The notes: generated from the letters alone by a model not told the origin. A stretch of DNA of 34,905 nt from Williamsia herbipolensis (GCF_000964005.1 NZ_JXYP01000024.1:1-34905), one strand, 5' to 3'. Positions 16,659-24,149 are shown, counted from the first letter of the stretch. Numbers and translations: made by a program.

Positions 16659-16674
16659 CGTGAAAGCATTCACA
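16659..16674 (+). promoter_or_regulatory. CRP-like site 2 upstream of whiB1 (near-consensus)
   Basis: CGTGAAAGCATTCACA contains GTGA-N6-TCAC and differs from the consensus TGTGA-N6-TCACA only at the first base. It lies 92 bp before the whiB1 start, and its centre is 49 bp from that of the weaker site. The 285-bp gap before whiB1 contains no gene. Confidence 0.6.
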
Positions 16675-16765
16675 AGCAACAGTGCGGAAACATTGAGTAC
16701 GCACAGATGAACGACAAGTGACAACCGGCGCGATCACACACGCGCGAAATCGAAGGAGCACGCAC

Positions 16766-17023
16766 ATGGACTGGCGTCACAATGCAATCTGTCGCGATGA
16801 GGACCCGGAGCTGTTCTTCCCCGTGGGGACCAGCGGACCGGCCATCGCCCAGATCGCCGACGCGAAGCTCGTCTGCAACCGCTGCCCGGTGACCGCCGAC
16901 TGCCTCTCGTGGGCACTCGAGTCGGGCCAGGACGCAGGGGTCTGGGGCGGCATGAGCGAGGACGAGCGTCGCGCACTGAAGCGTCGCAACGCGCGCAACC
17001 GGACGCGCAGCACCACGGTCTGA
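16766..17023 (+). CDS. whiB1: WhiB1 iron-sulfur transcription factor
   Basis: An 85-residue WhiB-family protein, almost the same length as M. tuberculosis WhiB1 (84). The four cysteines that ligate the [4Fe-4S] cluster are Cys9, Cys37, Cys40 and Cys46 (C-x2-C-x5-C), followed by the family GVWGG turn (58-62) and a basic C-terminus (KRRNARNRTR) that binds DNA. WhiB1 is essential in mycobacteria, binds the primary sigma factor, and senses nitric oxide through its cluster. The ATG at 16766 is supported by AAGGAG 7 nt upstream; the frame is open further upstream (to 16718) without similarity. The upstream region holds two CRP-like sites, and a strong hairpin terminator follows the gene. Confidence 0.95.
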   Translation: MDWRHNAICRDEDPELFFPVGTSGPAIAQIADAKLVCNRCPVTADCLSWALESGQDAGVWGGMSEDERRALKRRNARNRTRSTTV

Positions 17024-17039
17024 CGCGTTCACCACGCAC

Positions 17040-17069
17040 CAGGGCCCGGCGGGAAACCGCCGGGCCCTG
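17040..17069. terminator. Hairpin terminator after whiB1
   Basis: AGGGCCCGGCGG (17041-17052) and CCGCCGGGCCCT (17057-17068) form a perfect 12-bp stem, extended to 13 by C17040-G17069, around a GAAA tetraloop. No long T run follows, as usual in high-GC actinobacteria. It lies between convergent whiB1 and pdtaS and can serve both. Confidence 0.8.
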
Positions 17070-17102
17070 TGCTGTGTGGGGGCACCCGGCATCCGGCGGG
17101 TC

Positions 17103-18593
17103 TCAGCGCAGCGGCACCGTGAGGACCGCCGCCGTGCCGCCGCCGTCGGCGGGCGCGAGATCGAGGGTGCCGCCGAGTTCGATACGGACCAGCGTGTGCA
17201 CGATCTGCAGTCCGAGACGTTCCGAGGCGCGGATGTCGAAGCCGGGCGGTAACCCGACCCCGTTGTCGCGCACGGTGACCACGAGTCGGCGGGTGTTGCG
17301 GTCGGCCTCGATCACCACCTCGCCGTCGCGGTGCTCATCGGTCCCGAAGCCGTGTTCGACGGCGTTCTGGATCAACTCGGTCAGCACCATCACCATCGGC
17401 ATCGCGAGATCCGACGGCAGCACGCCGAGGGTGCCGCCTCGGCGGACCACGGCGTTGCTGTCCCCGGAGGCGACGTCGGCCATCACCGGCACCAGCTGAT
17501 CGACGACGACGTCGAGATCGACCTCTTCGTCGACACTGCCCGACAACAGCTCGTGCACCAGGGCGATCGCGGCCACCCTGCGGACAGCCTCGGTGAGCGC
17601 TCCGCGCGCCTCCGGGTTCTCGGTGCGGCGGGCCTGCAGTCGCAGCAGCGCCGAGACGCTCTGCAGGTTGTTCTTCACCCGGTGGTGGATCTCGCGGATC
17701 GTCGCGTCCTTGCTGATGAGCGCGCGATCTCGGCGTTTGACCTCGGTGACGTCGCGCACGAGGACCGCCGCACCCGACGGTTGACCCCGCGGACGCAGCG
17801 GGACGGTGCGGATCAGAACGCTCGCCCGCCGCGCGTCGGCCTCGATCCGACGCCCCGAACCGCCGGCGACGGCCTCACGGATCATCGCCACCGTGTCGTC
17901 GGCCTCGAAACGATCGGTGAGCAGCTCACCGAGGACGTCGGTGAGGTGGTTGCCGGTCAGGTCGGTCGTCCACCCCATCCGGTGCACCGCCGACAGGGCG
18001 TTGGGACTCGCGAACACCACGACGCCCTCGTCGTCGACGCGGATGAAGCCGTCGCCGGCGCGCGGCGTCGACAGCCCTCGGGAATTGGCCTCGTTCTGCG
18101 GATACGCACCGTCGGACATCATCTGACACAGGTCGTTCGCGCAGTCCTGGTAGGCGAGCTCGAGATGCGAGGGCATCCGCAGCTGCGCCAGGTTCGCGGT
18201 CCGACTGATCGCGGCCACCACCTCGCCGGCGAACCGGACGGGCACGGCCTCGCGGCGGATCGCGGTGTGCCCCAACCACGTCGGGTCCTCCTCGCGGAGG
18301 ATCCGTCCGCTGGTGAACGCCCGACGGACCTGCGGGTTGGCGTCGGGCGAGCGGTCGTCGTCCTCGACGACGACGCGACCGACCTGATCGAACGGGAACA
18401 CCGTGGGAGCGGTGTTCGGCCGGCACTGGGCGACGCAGATCAGGTCACCGGACTCGGTGGGGACGTACATCAACAGATCGGCGAACGACAGATCCGCCAT
18501 GAGTTGCCACTCGGCGACCACACGCTGCAGGTGTCCGGCATCGGCACCCGACAGCGAGGTGTGGTCGGCGAGGAGATCGGTGAGCGTCGACAT
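17103..18593 (-). CDS. pdtaS: Sensor histidine kinase PdtaS
   Basis: A 496-residue cytosolic histidine kinase close in length and position to M. tuberculosis PdtaS (Rv3220c). The domain order is an N-terminal GAF-like sensor (about 1-150), a PAS domain (about 165-290), a HisKA_2 dimerisation/phospho-acceptor domain with REIHHRVKNNLQ, and a HATPase with NAVEHGF and RDNGVGLPPGFD. No membrane segments are present. In mycobacteria PdtaS phosphorylates the antitermination-type regulator PdtaR, encoded elsewhere; no response regulator is adjacent here. The gene follows the biotinyl/lipoyl carrier gene by 47 bp on the same strand. The start ATG 18593 gives the family N-terminus STLTDLLADHTSL. Confidence 0.92.
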   Translation of the reverse strand: MSTLTDLLADHTSLSGADAGHLQRVVAEWQLMADLSFADLLMYVPTESGDLICVAQCRPNTAPTVFPFDQVGRVVVEDDDRSPDANPQVRRAFTSGRILREEDPTWLGHTAIRREAVPVRFAGEVVAAISRTANLAQLRMPSHLELAYQDCANDLCQMMSDGAYPQNEANSRGLSTPRAGDGFIRVDDEGVVVFASPNALSAVHRMGWTTDLTGNHLTDVLGELLTDRFEADDTVAMIREAVAGGSGRRIEADARRASVLIRTVPLRPRGQPSGAAVLVRDVTEVKRRDRALISKDATIREIHHRVKNNLQSVSALLRLQARRTENPEARGALTEAVRRVAAIALVHELLSGSVDEEVDLDVVVDQLVPVMADVASGDSNAVVRRGGTLGVLPSDLAMPMVMVLTELIQNAVEHGFGTDEHRDGEVVIEADRNTRRLVVTVRDNGVGLPPGFDIRASERLGLQIVHTLVRIELGGTLDLAPADGGGTAAVLTVPLR

Positions 18594-18640
18594 CTACCGG
18601 GGTCCCGCGCCGCGGGAGGGCACCGACACGTGGCGGTGGA

Positions 18641-18856
18641 TCAGTCGATGGTGGCGATGAGGTGGCCGGCCTGGATCACGTCGCCGACGGCGACCTTCAC
18701 GTCGGTGACGGTGCCCGCCTCCTCGGCGAGGACCGGGATCTCCATCTTCATCGACTCGAGCAACACGATGGTGTCGCCGACCTCGATCTGCTGACCCGGG
18801 GACACGACCACCTCGAGCACGCTCGCGACGATCTCGGCCACGACCTCTTCTGCCAT
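18641..18856 (-). CDS. Biotin/lipoyl attachment domain protein (TB7.3-like)
   Basis: A 71-residue free-standing carrier domain. The biotinylation motif ESMKME is at 34-39 with target Lys37, and the hinge VASVLEVVVSPGQQIEVGDT is typical. It corresponds to M. tuberculosis Rv3221c (TB7.3), described as biotinylated. The usual partner would be a biotin-dependent carboxylase, but none is encoded nearby. The gene lies directly upstream of pdtaS on the same strand. The start ATG 18856 is clear. Confidence 0.9.
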   Translation of the reverse strand: MAEEVVAEIVASVLEVVVSPGQQIEVGDTIVLLESMKMEIPVLAEEAGTVTDVKVAVGDVIQAGHLIATID

Positions 18857-19088
18857 GACGACCTCCAGTGCTCTCGGCTCTCCGGTGGCGGCGACTCGGC
18901 TCTGCTCGCTGCCGAGGACAACCTATCGCAGTCCACGGCGGCACGATCGGAGCCGGGCATCCCCGTCGCGCGTCCGCGCGATTGGGGTCTCACGCGGTGG
19001 TCGTGGGAGAATCGATCCCCTGTACCCACCGACGCGGGTCGCGCCGCTCGGATGCCATCACATCGCAGTGCACGGGAAGGAGAACACC

Positions 19089-19163
19089 ATGGGAAAACGT
19101 GGACGCAAGAAGCGCGCGCGGAAGAAGAATGCCGCCAACCACGGCAAGCGCCCCAACGCCTGA
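19089..19163 (+). CDS. Large-subunit ribosomal protein bL37
   Basis: A 24-residue, very basic peptide (MGKRGRKKRARKKNAANHGK, then RPNA) matching the mycobacterial bL37 protein found in M. smegmatis ribosome structures and annotated elsewhere as the AURKAIP1/COX24 domain. Twelve of 24 residues are Lys, Arg or His. GGAAGGAG lies 7 nt before the ATG, a strong ribosome site. It stands alone in the 232-bp gap after the carrier gene and is followed by a strong hairpin. The small size would make it easy to miss. Confidence 0.9.
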   Translation: MGKRGRKKRARKKNAANHGKRPNA

Positions 19164-19171
19164 CGGTTCGC

Positions 19172-19224
19172 ACACGAACAGGGCCGGACGACCACCTCGC
19201 GGTGGTGTCCGGCCCTGTTCGTGT
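19172..19224. terminator. Bidirectional hairpin terminator between bL37 and rshA
   Basis: Outer arms 19172-19189 and 19207-19224 pair perfectly over 18 bp. After a single bulged G (19190), inner arms 19191-19196 and 19201-19206 add 6 bp around the loop TCGC. It lies between two convergent genes and would end both transcripts. Confidence 0.88.
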
Positions 19225-19238
19225 CTGCGGTGTGTCGA

Positions 19239-19553
19239 TCAGCCCTCGACCGCACGTCCGATCACGGTCTTGCGGATCTCGAGGGTGAGTCGATCGCGCA
19301 ACCCGCTGGGGGCCTGGTCGCCACCACACTTGCGGCTGATCAGGCTCTTGAGCTGCGACTCGATGCCGTAGTGCTCGAGGCAGCTCGAGCATCCGTCGAT
19401 GTGGGACTGCAGGCGACCACGCACCTGCTGGTCGCATTCGTTGTCGAGCAACAGCCACACGTCGGCGATGACCGCCGAGCAGTCGAGCTGCTCGAACTCG
19501 GCCGCCTCGTCCGCTGTCTGCTCATCGGGGCGGGCCCGTCCGGTGTCGCTCAT
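19239..19553 (-). CDS. rshA: Redox-sensing anti-sigma factor RshA (RsrA family)
   Basis: A 104-residue zinc-binding anti-sigma factor. The ZAS motif His51-x3-Cys55-x2-Cys58 (HIDGCSSC) is intact, with additional Cys25 and Cys40 toward the N-terminus. In Streptomyces RsrA and mycobacterial RshA, oxidation of these cysteines to disulfides releases zinc and frees the sigma factor. The start ATG overlaps the sigH stop by four bases (ATGA, 19550-19553), so the pair is translationally coupled, matching their 1:1 function. A further Cys in RKCGGDQAP near the end is not part of the motif. Confidence 0.93.
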   Translation of the reverse strand: MSDTGRARPDEQTADEAAEFEQLDCSAVIADVWLLLDNECDQQVRGRLQSHIDGCSSCLEHYGIESQLKSLISRKCGGDQAPSGLRDRLTLEIRKTVIGRAVEG

Positions 19554-20206
19554 CGGGTCGCCTCCTTCGCTGCGTCGGTGCCCACGGGATCGGCACGCCG
19601 GAAGCCCCTCTCCAGGGCGACATCGGCCAGCAGCTCACGCAGCTGCTTGCGGCCGCGGTGCAGGCGCGACATGACGGTCCCGATGGGGGTGTCCATGATC
19701 TGCGCGATCTCCTTGTAGGGCAGGCCTTCCACGTCGGCGTAGTAGACCGCCATCCGGAAGTCCTCGGGCAGCGCCTGCAGCGCCGACTTGATGTCGTCGT
19801 CGGGCAGGGCGTCGAGGGCCTCGATCTCCGCCGAACGCAGACCGGTCGAGGTGTGCTCGGCAGTGGCCGCGAGCTGCCAGTCGGTGATCTCGTCGGTCGG
19901 GTACTGCGCGGGCTGACGCTGACGCTTGCGGTAACCGTTGATGTAGGTGTTCGTGAGGATCCGGTACAGCCACGCCTTGAGGTTGGTGCCCGCCTTGAAG
20001 GAGTGGAAGGCCGAGAACGCCTTGACGTACGTCTCCTGGACGAGATCCTCGGCATCGGCGGGGTTGCGCGTCATCCGCAGGGCCGCGCCGTACATCTGAT
20101 CCAACAGCGGCAACGCGTCGCGCTCGAAGCGGGCACCGCGCTCCTCGGTGGTCTCCGCAGGCGTCGAATCGCCGTCTGCCACCACCGATGGATCGGATTC
20201 GGTCAC
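19550..20206 (-). CDS. sigH: ECF sigma factor SigH (SigR family)
   Basis: A 218-residue ECF sigma factor in the short form from GTG 20206, close to M. tuberculosis SigH (216). Region 2 spans [20 protein letters not shown] to [13 protein letters not shown] and [16 protein letters not shown]. Region 4 has [20 protein letters not shown] and [18 protein letters not shown]. It directs the thiol-oxidation and heat-stress regulon and is held inactive by the coupled RshA. GTG 20206 has GGAGGG 6 nt upstream. The frame continues upstream without a stop to ATG 20359, adding 51 residues, with GGGAG just before that ATG. This resembles the longer SigR' isoform of Streptomyces. A consensus SigH-type promoter lies upstream of both starts and a TAGGCT hexamer lies between them. 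Confidence 0.93.
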   Translation of the reverse strand: MTESDPSVVADGDSTPAETTEERGARFERDALPLLDQMYGAALRMTRNPADAEDLVQETYVKAFSAFHSFKAGTNLKAWLYRILTNTYINGYRKRQRQPAQYPTDEITDWQLAATAEHTSTGLRSAEIEALDALPDDDIKSALQALPEDFRMAVYYADVEGLPYKEIAQIMDTPIGTVMSRLHRGRKQLRELLADVALERGFRRADPVGTDAAKEATR

Positions 20207-20277
20207 GAGGGTCCCTCCGCGATCTGCCCCGTAGCGGGACGTCCGAGGCGCCATGGTGTGCGGGCGCCCGTCGTCCG

Positions 20278-20283
20278 AGCCTA
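20278..20283 (-). promoter_or_regulatory. Possible housekeeping -10 (TAGGCT) inside the sigH long-form extension
   Basis: TAGGCT on the minus strand lies between the long-form start (20359) and the short-form start (20206). A transcript from here could encode only the short SigH. No clear -35 is visible. Confidence 0.35.
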
Positions 20284-20457
20284 CCGATGGGCTCGTCTCG
20301 ACGAACATCAGCACCGGCGCACCCCCGCCCACGGGGCGGTCCAACACCTGCGTACTCATATGCTCCCTTTCGCGTCGACACGGTCACACATCTCGTTTCG
20401 ATAACGGTGCGGTGAACGGATCGTCCGCGTTCGCCTCGAAACGGTGTCGATGGCTTC

Positions 20458-20483
20458 AACCCGTGCCCGCGCACGATTGTTCC
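20458..20483 (-). promoter_or_regulatory. SigH-dependent autoregulatory promoter of sigH-rshA
   Basis: On the minus strand GGAAC (20479-20483) is followed by exactly 18 bp and then GTT (20458-20460). This is the SigR/SigH consensus GGAA(T/C)-N18-GTT. Transcription would begin near 20450, about 90 bases before ATG 20359, so this message contains both possible sigH starts. Confidence 0.75.
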
Positions 20484-20515
20484 GTTTCGGTTCACCCCGC
20501 GTGTAACCCCGGCGC

Positions 20516-20521
20516 TAGCGT
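20516..20521 (+). promoter_or_regulatory. -10 hexamer TAGCGT of the ybaK-like gene
   Basis: TAGCGT is followed by 8 nt and then ATG 20530, with no Shine-Dalgarno sequence, suggesting an almost leaderless message. Confidence 0.42.
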
Positions 20522-20529
20522 TGCCGATC

Positions 20530-21051
20530 ATGAGCGCGATGACCCCGGCGGTGGCCGCCGCCCGACGGGCCGGCGTCGAGCACCGCATCCACCGTTACCG
20601 AGCCGATCCGCGGGCCAGGTCGTACGGCGACGACGCCGTCGAGCACCTCGCAGACACGCTCGGGGTCGATGCCGCTCAGATCTTCAAGACCCTGGTGCTG
20701 TCGCTGTCGGGCGGCGGGGACGCGGCCGGGTCGCGCGCACGGTTCGCGGTCGCGGTGCTGCCCGTCCCGCGGCGACTGTCGCCGAGAGCGGTGGTCGCGG
20801 CGCTGTCGGATCCGTCGGTCACCCGGGCAGCACTGGCCGAGCCCGCCGCGGCGCAGCGGGTGACCGGGTACGTGCTCGGCGGGGTGTCGCCCCTGGGTCA
20901 GCGCACGGCGTTGCCCACCGTGATCGACGCCTCGGCGCTCGCGTGGCCGACGATCCTGTGCAGCGCGGGACGCCGGGGACTCGAGATCGAACTCGCGCCC
21001 GCCGACCTGCGACGACTCACCGACGCGGTGGTCGCCGACATCTGCTCCTGA
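20530..21051 (+). CDS. YbaK/EbsC-family Cys-tRNA(Pro) deacylase
   Basis: A 173-residue trans-editing enzyme of the YbaK/EbsC family. The substrate-pocket Lys is in IFKTLVLSL, and the GGVSPLG loop is followed by the conserved TVIDASAL region. These proteins remove cysteine from mischarged tRNA-Pro. ATG 20530 is preferred over TTG 20521. The gene is divergent from sigH and its -10 hexamer lies outside the SigH promoter core. Its placement beside a thiol-stress regulator may be coincidental: I see no GGAA-N18-GTT in its direction. Confidence 0.86.
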   Translation: MSAMTPAVAAARRAGVEHRIHRYRADPRARSYGDDAVEHLADTLGVDAAQIFKTLVLSLSGGGDAAGSRARFAVAVLPVPRRLSPRAVVAALSDPSVTRAALAEPAAAQRVTGYVLGGVSPLGQRTALPTVIDASALAWPTILCSAGRRGLEIELAPADLRRLTDAVVADICS

Positions 21052-21059
21052 GAGGCCCG

Positions 21060-21911
21060 CTAGAGCAGCGTCCCCTGCTCGGGCAGATCCTGCACCGAGC
21101 TGTCGACCGGATCGAGGAGTTCGGGTCCGTTGTTGGCCACGCGGTTCACCAGGGAAGCCACCTCGCGGCGGTCGATCGCGTCGACCAGTTGCGCCGACGG
21201 CGGTGCCAACAGGGCGGGCGGCGGCGGGTTGTCCGGGTCGAGCCAGGCGTCCCAGTGATCACTGGGCATCACCAGCGGCATGCGGTCGTGGATGTCGCGG
21301 AGCGGCCCGACCGCGTCGGTGGTGATGATCGTGCAACTCATCAGCGGGGGTGCGTCGCGGTCGGCGTCCTTCGGTCGCCACGTGGTCCACAACCCCGCCA
21401 TGAACAGACGGGTCCCGTCGACCGGGGACATGAAGTACGGCGTCTTCGAGGGCTTGCCGTCGGGTCCGGTCCCCTTGCGCCACTCGTACCAGCCGTCCAT
21501 CGGCACCAGGCACCGTCGGCCCTTCAACGAGGTCTTGAACGACGCCTTCTCGGCGACGCTCTCCGCGCGGGCGTTGAACAGCAGTGGGCTCTTCGCGAGA
21601 TCCTTCGTCCACGCCGGGACGAGACCCCATCGCATCGCGCGCACACGCAACGCGGCATCCCCAGAGGAATCCTCACCGTCGGGGTCGTCGTGACCATGAC
21701 GCCGGACCACCGTCATCACCGTGGTGGTGGGCGCCACGTTGTAGTTCACCCCGGGCACCGAGCGAGATCGTGCGGTGTCGGGGTCGACTGCGTCGAAGTC
21801 ACCGGGGTCGGAGTCACCGGGGTCGGGCCGGTGCGGGGTGACCTCGTCGATGGCGTCGAGTTCGGCCGCGAGCAGCGCGGGATCGGTCGTCACCGCATAA
21901 CGTCCACACAT
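21060..21911 (-). CDS. SOS response-associated peptidase / SRAP (YedK, HMCES family)
   Basis: A 283-residue SRAP-domain protein that protects abasic sites by forming a DNA-protein crosslink through Cys2. The N-terminus after Met removal is CGRYAV, so ATG 21911 is fixed by the need to expose Cys2; the in-frame ATG 21920 would bury it. Other active-site elements are present: Asn in NYNVAPTT, Glu in NARAES, RCLVPMDGWYEW, and His in IHDRMPLVMP. Residues about 28-55 are an acidic Asp/Pro/Gly insert with a 15-bp DNA tandem repeat (21798-21827). M. tuberculosis Rv3226c is the positional equivalent. The start codon overlaps that of the divergent membrane protein gene (21910). Confidence 0.92.
   Translation of the reverse strand: MCGRYAVTTDPALLAAELDAIDEVTPHRPDPGDSDPGDFDAVDPDTARSRSVPGVNYNVAPTTTVMTVVRRHGHDDPDGEDSSGDAALRVRAMRWGLVPAWTKDLAKSPLLFNARAESVAEKASFKTSLKGRRCLVPMDGWYEWRKGTGPDGKPSKTPYFMSPVDGTRLFMAGLWTTWRPKDADRDAPPLMSCTIITTDAVGPLRDIHDRMPLVMPSDHWDAWLDPDNPPPPALLAPPSAQLVDAIDRREVASLVNRVANNGPELLDPVDSSVQDLPEQGTLL
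21898..21903 (+). promoter_or_regulatory. -10 hexamer TAACGT of the membrane protein gene
   Basis: TAACGT ends 6 nt before ATG 21910 and lies inside the first codons of the divergent SRAP gene. It supports ATG 21910 as a leaderless start. Confidence 0.4.
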
Positions 21912-22482
21912 GAGCTCCATGGTGTCACCACGACCGGGGAGTGTCCGCCGCAGATTCCTCGATCGCGCGGCGGGCCCGTTGTCCCCGGAACGGGCGTCGG
22001 CGCGCTTGTCGGCCTACATCTACGGCACCCTGCTGGCGTTGGCCGCGGTCGTGGTCGTCGGTCCCGCGGCCATCGAGAACGGCTCGGCGGTGCTCGTCGT
22101 CCTGGGCACCACCGCGACGACGTTCCTGGCGCACGTGTTCGCCGAGATCGTCGCGGGCCACAGCATCCCCGAGGCGACCGCCCACCTCGAGGAGCCGATG
22201 CGTCGCCGCCTGGCCCTCGAGGAGTTGCGCGACGCCGTGCCGATCGCGTCGGCCGGCGCCTTCCCCGCGTTCTTCCTCGCGCTGGGGTGGCTCGACGTGC
22301 TGAACCCGACCTGGGCGCTGGTACTGGCCGGGGCCGGCCCGATCCTGCGAATGGCGTTGGTGGAGATCATGATCCAACGTGTCCGCGGGCAGCGGGCGAC
22401 CCTGCGCGTCCTCCTCGGCGGCATCGCGACCGCGGTGGTGGCCGCGGCGATCGTCGCGGTGAAGGTGATCCTCACGCACTGA
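21910..22482 (+). CDS. Four- or five-helix membrane protein, unknown function
   Basis: A 190-residue membrane protein. After a basic N-terminus, predicted helices are YIYGTLLALAAVVVVGPAAI, AVLVVLGTTATTFLAHVFAEIVA, ASAGAFPAFFLALGWLDVL, WALVLAGAGPILRMALVEI and LLGGIATAVVAAAIVAVKVI. Acidic and His residues occur in the second helix (AHVFAEIVAGH) and just after it (HLEEP), which could bind metal, but I do not recognise the family. ATG 21910 overlaps the SRAP start on the other strand; ATG 21919 is an alternative. It precedes the DUF5313-like gene by 15 bp on the same strand. Confidence 0.72.
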   Translation: MSSMVSPRPGSVRRRFLDRAAGPLSPERASARLSAYIYGTLLALAAVVVVGPAAIENGSAVLVVLGTTATTFLAHVFAEIVAGHSIPEATAHLEEPMRRRLALEELRDAVPIASAGAFPAFFLALGWLDVLNPTWALVLAGAGPILRMALVEIMIQRVRGQRATLRVLLGGIATAVVAAAIVAVKVILTH

Positions 22483-22484
22483 CG

Positions 22485-22490
22485 TATCGT
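22485..22490 (+). promoter_or_regulatory. -10 hexamer TATCGT of the DUF5313-like gene
   Basis: TATCGT sits in the 15-bp gap after the membrane protein stop and is followed by exactly 7 nt and ATG 22498, the spacing of a leaderless start. No Shine-Dalgarno sequence is present. Confidence 0.48.
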
Positions 22491-22497
22491 TGCGCCG

Positions 22498-22905
22498 ATG
22501 TCGGACACCGCATCGTCGCCCCCGCCCGCCCGTCCCGGGCCGGTGGCGTTCCTGCGCTATCTCGCGGGACGACCGCTACCGGAATCGATGCGGGGCTGGG
22601 TGCGGCGCGACGTGGTGGGGCCGGGACACGTGCGGCGCTACGTCACCCGGGGGTTGCTCCCGTTCGTCCCGATCTTCGTCGCGTTCGCCTTCGTGCCCGG
22701 ACCCGTCATCTACCGCCTCGGCATGATCGGCATCCTGCTGTTCCCACTGGTGTACTTCCAGATCGCCCTGACACCGTTCTATCGCCGACACCTGTTGCGC
22801 AGCAACGGACTCGATCCCGAGCTCGTCGGCGCCCGAGCACAACGCCGACGCGATGCCACGCGCGCGGACTACGACGCCATCTACCGCGACCGTCGCGCGC
22901 CCTGA
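22498..22905 (+). CDS. DUF5313-like membrane protein
   Basis: A 135-residue protein with a Pro-rich start, a conserved-looking basic stretch (FLRYLAGRPLPESMRGWVRR, then DVVGPGHVRRY) and two membrane segments (LLPFVPIFVAFAFVPGPVIY and IGILLFPLVYFQIALTPFY). A charged cytoplasmic tail follows. This pattern fits the DUF5313 family of mycobacteria and relatives; function is unknown. Family naming is from memory. The gene ends 21 bp from the convergent propeller gene. Confidence 0.72.
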   Translation: MSDTASSPPPARPGPVAFLRYLAGRPLPESMRGWVRRDVVGPGHVRRYVTRGLLPFVPIFVAFAFVPGPVIYRLGMIGILLFPLVYFQIALTPFYRRHLLRSNGLDPELVGARAQRRRDATRADYDAIYRDRRAP

Positions 22906-22926
22906 CCCGATCCGACCGGTCGCGCG

Positions 22927-24045
22927 TCAGGCGATGCCGACCGGGAAGTTCAGGGGCAGACCGGTCTCGCCGACCCCGACCTCGATGAGCTCGTAGAGGC
23001 GCGGCAGCGGCGTGAAGTTCGCGTGGTTGGTGACGATCAACGAGGTCCCGCGAAAGGCGGCCGACGCCGGGGTGGAGAACGGTGTCGAACGCAGGTATCG
23101 CTGCGGCAGCGGCGGGAGGGCGTCGAGGGTCGCGCCGGTGGCCGGGTCGACCACGGTCACCGAGTTGTCCAGCGGGTTCGAGATGGGCAGGTAGATCTTG
23201 CCGCTGCGCCCGATGACGAGCCCGTCCCCCAGTCCGGTGATCGCCACACGGTCGAGTCGCCCCGGGGCGCCGGAGGCGGTGACGGGGAGTCGGTACACCA
23301 CGCCGTGACCGGCGGTCTGCAGACTCGACACCGACAGCGTGTTGACGAACACCAGACGACCGCGGGCATCGAACTGCATGCCGTTGAGACTGTAGATCGA
23401 CGCGAAATCTGGATTCTGATACCAGATCTGGGCCGCGCCGCCGCCGGCCGGCACCTTCCAGATCGTCGCCTGATTCAGATCGGAGACGTACATGGAGCCG
23501 TCGGCGGCGAAAGTCGCCCAGTTGGGCCACGCCTGGCGGTCGAGTATCCCGGGCTCGCACGGCCGGCCCCGCGCCGCCGAGCACAGCGGGAGGTCGGCGA
23601 AGGTGGCGTACGCCTTCTGCGCACCTGTGGCCGGATCGATCCGCACCGCCCGCGCGCCGCTGTAGTCCAGGGCGTAGACCCGACCGTCGCCGTCGAGGGT
23701 GATGCCGTTGACGCCGTGCTCGGCGGGGCGATGACCGATGAGGCTGTAGGTCTGCAGGAGCCTGCCCGCGGCGTCGTAGTGCCACACGTCGGCCGAGGAG
23801 TTCGGCCGGTTGGAACCCGTCCACACGCTGCCGTCGGTGGGGTCGACGGCGATGCCCTCGGGCTGCCCCGGCGATGGCACGTGGGCGAAGTCGCGGGCCT
23901 GACCGTAGGCCGGCGGCGGGCCGGGGTCGGGCGCCGCGGCCACGGGTGCCGCACCGGTGGCGAGCGAGGCCACGACGGAGATCGCCGCCGCGACAAGAGA
24001 AGTGGTGATCGAACCGACGGTTCGCTGGGCGCCCCGGAGAGTCAT
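22927..24045 (-). CDS. Secreted NHL/SMP-30-like beta-propeller protein
   Basis: A 372-residue exported protein. A signal peptide (basic start, then TTSLVAAAISVVASLATGA) probably ends near PVAAAPDP. The mature part carries repeated blades with motifs such as GIAVDPTDGSVWTGSNRPNS, GITLDGDGRVYALDYSG and GLGDGLVIGRSGKIYLP, typical of NHL or SMP-30-type six-bladed propellers. No catalytic set can be named; ligand binding or a lactonase-like role is possible. ATG 24045 is chosen because the signal peptide begins there; the frame stays open to 24309 with no similarity. It diverges from the 370-residue secreted protein over 160 bp. Confidence 0.8.
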   Translation of the reverse strand: MTLRGAQRTVGSITTSLVAAAISVVASLATGAAPVAAAPDPGPPPAYGQARDFAHVPSPGQPEGIAVDPTDGSVWTGSNRPNSSADVWHYDAAGRLLQTYSLIGHRPAEHGVNGITLDGDGRVYALDYSGARAVRIDPATGAQKAYATFADLPLCSAARGRPCEPGILDRQAWPNWATFAADGSMYVSDLNQATIWKVPAGGGAAQIWYQNPDFASIYSLNGMQFDARGRLVFVNTLSVSSLQTAGHGVVYRLPVTASGAPGRLDRVAITGLGDGLVIGRSGKIYLPISNPLDNSVTVVDPATGATLDALPPLPQRYLRSTPFSTPASAAFRGTSLIVTNHANFTPLPRLYELIEVGVGETGLPLNFPVGIA

Positions 24046-24123
24046 GGGGGCTGACGCTACCCCGGGTGTCGCCCCGCGGTCTCTGCGCCCACGCCCAGAC
24101 ATCGCGAGACCGTGTTGTGCTCG

Positions 24124-24149
24124 TTGACAGCTTTTCTCAACATCTGTCA
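24124..24149 (+). promoter_or_regulatory. TTGACA box and inverted repeat before the secreted protein gene
   Basis: TTGACA (24124-24129) matches a consensus -35 element. It overlaps an inverted repeat, TGACAG (24125-24130) and CTGTCA (24144-24149), with a 13-bp spacer. A well-spaced -10 is not clear. The symmetry in the divergent gap suggests a repressor site. Confidence 0.35.

Noticed and set aside
20253-22988. A 911-codon plus-strand open frame across sigH, ybaK, SRAP and the membrane proteins
   Set aside because: It runs over several well-supported genes in other frames and has Arg/Gly/His-rich, non-protein-like composition.
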